Shown here in pieces: positions 37,599-40,750 of a stretch of 40,750 nucleotides of DNA. The stretch is from Bacteroidota bacterium (lineage in GTDB: Bacteria > Bacteroidota > Bacteroidia > Cytophagales > Cyclobacteriaceae). Position 1 is the stretch's first letter. Each line of letters starts with the position of its first letter. The translations under genes were made by a program, and so were the position numbers. The stretch lies in NCBI GenBank assembly GCA_003973485.1, contig QNXU01000269.1:1-40750 (forward strand), read 5' to 3'. The notes under the pieces are model-generated. The model was not told the DNA's origin. It ran no database searches and saw nothing but the letters and a program-made list of their open reading frames with translations.

Positions 37599-38462
37599 TT
37601 AATACTTTAACAAAACTTTCCAAGCTTCCATCACTTTGTTCTCTTCTAGTAATTGATGAGCAATTTTATGTAAATCATCTGCATTGTTTTTATCATATTT
37701 GACAGAAATCATTACGCTCTCTAATTCTGAAGCTACAGGTATTTTCTCAATATTGCCTAATTTCCCTAGGTCATTTCCTGATAGGATATCACTATTTTTT
37801 ATCTCTTCAGGCAAAGCATCAACTCCAATTCCAAGCTTTTGCAATGGTTTCTCTACTTCGAATAATGCATTCTTAGAACGGCTATACCAATTTCCGCCTA
37901 ATCTTCCTATAGGATCCAATTTAAAAGGGTCAATTTTTCCATTTTCATCTAATATCGCTTCATTCAGGTGAATATGAATTACTTCACAGATAATAAGATT
38001 GCCAGCTCCACCATCTTCTCCTGTTTCTATTATCTGCTTCACCTTGCATTCAAATGCCACAGGAGATTCCGCAACTCTTGGAGGCTTTACTTTCGTAGAT
38101 TTTGCCTCTGTAAATCCAGCTTTCACAAATTCGTTAACCCCTTTATCATATTCGGTAGAAGCCAATGACATTTGCTCAACCATTGGATAATTCGCAATAT
38201 TGATTACCACTTCCGCTACTTCTTTTACATTTTCATAAGAATGCTTAGTAGTGTTGTCTCTTCCTCTTCTGGCAGGTGAAAAAATTAAAGTCGGTGGATT
38301 CGATCCAAAAACATTAAAGAAGCTAAATGGACTTAAATTTACATTTCCTTCTTTGTCAATTGTACTGGCAAAAGCGATAGGTCTAGGAGCAATAGCTCCT
38401 AATAATATACCGTGCAATTCTGGGGTTTTGATGGATTTCGGATCAAATTCTTTGTAACTCAT
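37599..38462 (-). CDS. Flavin reductase family (FMN-binding split-barrel) protein
   Basis: A 287-residue protein of the flavin reductase-like split-barrel family (DIM6/NTAB type). Motifs are LLGAIAPRPIAFASTIDKEG and NLSPFSFFNVFGSNPPTLIF for FMN binding, and ARRGRDNTTKHSYENVKEVA. The C-terminal 90 residues (EVEKPLQKLGIGVDALPEEI) are an extension typical of Bacteroidota members. It probably binds FMN and reduces it with NAD(P)H, possibly for a partner oxygenase not visible here. The closest upstream gene is asnB, 741 bases away. Confidence 0.88.
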   Translation of the reverse strand: MSYKEFDPKSIKTPELHGILLGAIAPRPIAFASTIDKEGNVNLSPFSFFNVFGSNPPTLIFSPARRGRDNTTKHSYENVKEVAEVVINIANYPMVEQMSLASTEYDKGVNEFVKAGFTEAKSTKVKPPRVAESPVAFECKVKQIIETGEDGGAGNLIICEVIHIHLNEAILDENGKIDPFKLDPIGRLGGNWYSRSKNALFEVEKPLQKLGIGVDALPEEIKNSDILSGNDLGKLGNIEKIPVASELESVMISVKYDKNNADDLHKIAHQLLEENKVMEAWKVLLKY

Positions 38463-38600
38463 GCTCGAATTTTGCTAAAGTTTTCTGAATATTCAAATGT
38501 TTTATGATTAGTCGTTCACTCAAATTCGATAAAGTAAGTTTAATTAAGCCTCACTTCTTCATTCTTCTCCTAAATAATATAAAAATAAGATATATTTCTA

Positions 38601-38670
38601 CCACAAAAGGAAAAGAATATAAAAAATAGCCAAAGGCTACTATCACATTAACCACTGAGTTAAACAGAGG
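38601..38670 (+). repeat. Dispersed intergenic repeat, copy B
   Basis: CCACAAAAGG (38601-38610), the hairpin TAGCC-AAA-GGCTA (38627-38639), and ACCACTGAGTTAAACAGAGG (38651-38670). It matches copy A near 23736 in order and spacing. Read on the minus strand the hairpin is followed by six T, so it could act as a terminator for minus-strand transcripts. Confidence 0.55.
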
Positions 38671-38730
38671 TATAAACTAAGATCACAAAGATAATGTCAG
38701 GTAAAGCTAAATATTTCTGGGCAATGACTT

Positions 38731-39008
38731 TTAATTAGGGCTTGCTTAAAAAGTCTCAAGTGCCTCATATACAATCGGACTAAGTGAAGGAGTATTGGTA
38801 TACTTTGAGCTTTAGCCCGGGAAGTAGATGAGGTGCTTGAGGCTAGAGTACTAGAAAATCAAAAATTGATTTTCTAGTACAAACAATATTAGTTATTTCC
38901 TTAAAAAGACTTACACTAATTGAAAAACTATTATTCAATAATCACTACCAAAACAGGTATTAAGTTCAATTTTGTTAAATAATCTGTTTTTAAGCAAGCC
39001 CTAATTAA
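38731..39008. mobile_element. MITE-like element with perfect terminal inverted repeats
   Basis: Bases 38731-38752 and 38987-39008 are perfect 22-bp inverted repeats (core AGGGCTTGCTTAAAAA). The outer bases are palindromic, so the target duplication could be TA (with repeats starting GGGCTTGC) or AATT. Inside are a long imperfect hairpin closed by CTCAAGTGCCTCAT (38755-38768) and ATGAGGTGCTTGAG (38828-38841), and a perfect 15-bp palindrome with a 3-base loop (38848-38880). No ORF is present, so it is non-autonomous. Confidence 0.75.
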
Positions 39009-39034
39009 GCAATTTGGCATAGTAAGAATTGCTC

Positions 39035-39125
39035 AACAGCTTTAGCTGTTACTTTGTGGTCATTGTGAACAACTTAGAGAATCTCTGTGGTTAAAAGAAA
39101 AAAGCCTTAGACTTTCCTTTTGTGG
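39035..39125 (-). repeat. Dispersed intergenic repeat, copy C (inverted)
   Basis: CCTTTTGTGG (39116-39125) is the exact inverse of the CCACAAAAGG opening copy B, and CTCTGTGGTTAA (39083-39094) matches its ACCACTGAG part in inverse orientation. The hairpin AACAGC-ttta-GCTGTT is at 39035-39050. Copies B and C flank the MITE-like element symmetrically. The gap 38463-39203 contains only these repeats and no gene. Confidence 0.5.
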
Positions 39126-39203
39126 TTAAGTTTTAGTAGTTAATTTTTCGCATTTCTGAACAGATTCCCTAAGGAGAAAGAAAATTGCTTAAGCTTAATG
39201 ATA

Positions 39204-40750
39204 TCAGTCATTCTCTTGCAGCCACATTTCTAAAACCAATAGTGCATAAATCATATAATCAGTATTTCTTTCCTGATATTTAGCTCCTTTCATCAACAAC
39301 ATGATTTCTGTATAATTCACATAGCTGTAAATTTTTGCTTGCGGATTAAAAAGTAAATCTTTCAACAATGCATTAAAATCATTTTTCAACCAATTTCCCA
39401 ATGGCGCTTCAAATGAAGTCTTGGGTGCTTGAGTTACGGATTTAGGGAGTTTATCTGCATAAATTGACTTCAATAAATGCTTTCTATTAAATCCTGAAAT
39501 TTTAAATGAATCAGGTAATTGGTTACTGAATTCAAATAATTGATGATCTAAAAATGGTGAACGCCCTTCTATGGAATAAGCCATGCTTGCCCTATCCATT
39601 TTTGCTAAAATACCTGAAAGAAGATTGAAATTTCTATCCCATTCCATTAATTGGTCAAGACTGGAAAGTTTGGAGTTAAAATGTTTATTTAAAAGATCTA
39701 AAGAGGAGGTTTTGATTTCATTTTGATTGCTCCAAAAGAATGACATATCAGTATCTTGAAACATGTCAGTGGTATATAATAAATATCTTTGGTTGGCTGG
39801 TAATGCCGAAATTCTGGATATCCTATTTAAAAAGCCCAGTTTTGATCGTCTTTTTCCTATTGGTAGTAGCGATTTTAAATATTTTGTAAAGGCAAGATAA
39901 TTGATGTTTTTGGCTGTGAAGTATCTTCTGTAACCTCCAAATAATTCATCACCTCCATCTCCATTGAGCATTACTTTAACATGTTGAGAAGAGGCTTCGG
40001 CTATAGCTAAGTTTGGTAAAGCACTACTGTCCGCCATGGGTTGACCAAAGGTATTGATTGATTTTTCGAGTAATGCCAGCGGACTTTTATCAATTTTTAT
40101 GATTTCATGTTTCAAACCAAACTGATTTGCAGTCTCTTTGGCGATTTTGCTTTCATTTTGTGTGGTTTGAAAAGGATATTCCACCGTAAATGCTTTTAGA
40201 TTTTGCTCATGCTTTGAAGCTTCATAAGCAATTACAGAGCTATCCCATCCACCCGATAGAAACAGACCTTTCTCAACATCTGCTCTTAATCTGATTTTAA
40301 CAGAATCTTCAATCTTAAGCTGTGTTTTTTTCTTTGCTTCATCAAAGGAGATTTCTTCTTTTGGTTGATACTGATGTTTCCAATAAGGGTAAATAGTTAA
40401 TTTTCCTTTTTGATATTTTAAGTAATGTGCAGGAGGGATGGCAAAAACATTATGATAGATGGTTTCAGGCTCTGGAATATTGGAGAAGCATAAATAATGG
40501 TATATAGCATTTTTATTAATTTCAACTTCAGCATTACTTAGCTCCATTAATTTTCTTAGACTCTTCAATTCAGAAGCGAAAAGTAGAATATCTTCATCTT
40601 GATAGTAGTATAAAGGCTTTTGCCCCATTCTGTCCCTTGCCAATAAAAAGCTATCCTCTTTCTCATCATAAAAAGCAAAGGCAAACATTCCTCTAAGAGT
40701 TTCTAAAGCTTTATGGATTCCTTTTCTTAAAATTAGTTGAAAAAGAATAT
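39204..40750 (-). CDS. asnB: Asparagine synthase, glutamine-hydrolysing (N-terminus outside window)
   Basis: The reading frame stays open to the window edge, so the true start and the catalytic N-terminal Cys lie beyond 40750; the Met at 40688 is internal (context LETLRGMFAFAFYDEKEDSF). The visible part has the end of the glutaminase domain (GQKPLYYYQDEDILLFASEL) and the ATP-pyrophosphatase domain: P-loop FLSGGWDSSVIA, NGDGGDELFGGYRRYF, and AYSIEGRSPFLDHQLFEFSN. The enzyme makes asparagine from aspartate; close relatives in sugar-coat gene clusters amidate other acids. The stop is at 39204 and the 3' gap holds repeats. Confidence 0.92.
   Translation of the reverse strand, partial: ILFQLILRKGIHKALETLRGMFAFAFYDEKEDSFLLARDRMGQKPLYYYQDEDILLFASELKSLRKLMELSNAEVEINKNAIYHYLCFSNIPEPETIYHNVFAIPPAHYLKYQKGKLTIYPYWKHQYQPKEEISFDEAKKKTQLKIEDSVKIRLRADVEKGLFLSGGWDSSVIAYEASKHEQNLKAFTVEYPFQTTQNESKIAKETANQFGLKHEIIKIDKSPLALLEKSINTFGQPMADSSALPNLAIAEASSQHVKVMLNGDGGDELFGGYRRYFTAKNINYLAFTKYLKSLLPIGKRRSKLGFLNRISRISALPANQRYLLYTTDMFQDTDMSFFWSNQNEIKTSSLDLLNKHFNSKLSSLDQLMEWDRNFNLLSGILAKMDRASMAYSIEGRSPFLDHQLFEFSNQLPDSFKISGFNRKHLLKSIYADKLPKSVTQAPKTSFEAPLGNWLKNDFNALLKDLLFNPQAKIYSYVNYTEIMLLMKGAKYQERNTDYMIYALLVLEMWLQEND

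Noticed and set aside
37684-38457. Several + strand ORFs opposite the flavin reductase gene
   Set aside because: They are antisense shadows of a gene with clear family motifs and have no start signals.
40688-40688. Met at 40688 as the start of asparagine synthase
   Set aside because: The frame is open to the window end and the upstream codons continue the family sequence (HKALETLRGMFAF), so the start is outside the window.

Overview
The window is a chromosomal segment of a Bacteroidota, most likely a marine member of the Cytophagales (a Marivirga-like genus is my guess from protein flavour, not proven). The signs are promoters with the TAnnTTTG -7 box, almost no Shine-Dalgarno sequences, rpsJ attached to the str operon, a DUF3467 gene directly after rpoC, zinc-free forms of S14 and L36, and several lipoproteins and a PafA-type phosphatase.

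Bases 1-20330 are the rpoC / str / S10 / spc / alpha superoperon on the + strand: the 3' two thirds of rpoC, DUF3467, rpsL-rpsG-fusA-rpsJ, then rplC-rplD-rplW-rplB-rpsS-rplV-rpsC-rplP-rpmC-rpsQ-rplN-rplX-rplE-rpsN, then rpsH-rplF-rplR-rpsE-rpmD-rplO-secY-infA-rpmJ-rpsM-rpsK-rpsD-rpoA-rplQ. Three internal promoters (before rpsL, rplC and rpsH) and terminators after rpoC, rpsJ and rplQ divide it into transcription units. All genes look intact. A 10-base perfect match to the usual 3' end of 16S rRNA sits before rplE and is out of character for this phylum.

Bases 20331-30610 hold housekeeping genes: carA and eno as a pair, a DivIC/FtsB-like division protein with an outer-membrane protein, a minus-strand ppx-ldh pair, a large lipoprotein with WG-like repeats, and a PafA-type alkaline phosphatase lipoprotein.

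Bases 30660-34600 are accessory DNA and the most interesting part. Two toxin-antitoxin pairs (MNT/HEPN, then HigB/HigA) and a gene-less segment lie head to tail as three integron-like cassettes. The bases that open each cassette are the inverted complement of the bases just after its gene, and each cassette ends in a long hairpin bounded by AACAT and a GTT crossover triplet, with unpaired extra bases as in attC sites. No integrase is in the window. To the right the array decays into truncated signal-peptide ORFs, a lipoprotein, a MepB fragment and two small hypothetical genes.

Bases 34640-40750 hold a vanadium-haloperoxidase-like phosphatase-fold protein, an acyl-CoA thioesterase, two small proteins of unknown role, a flavin-reductase-family protein, and an asparagine synthase that runs off the window. 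Between the last two lies a gene-free stretch with a 278-bp MITE-like element (perfect 22-bp terminal inverted repeats), flanked by two inverted copies of a dispersed repeat that also occurs near 23740. No rRNA, tRNA or CRISPR array was found.
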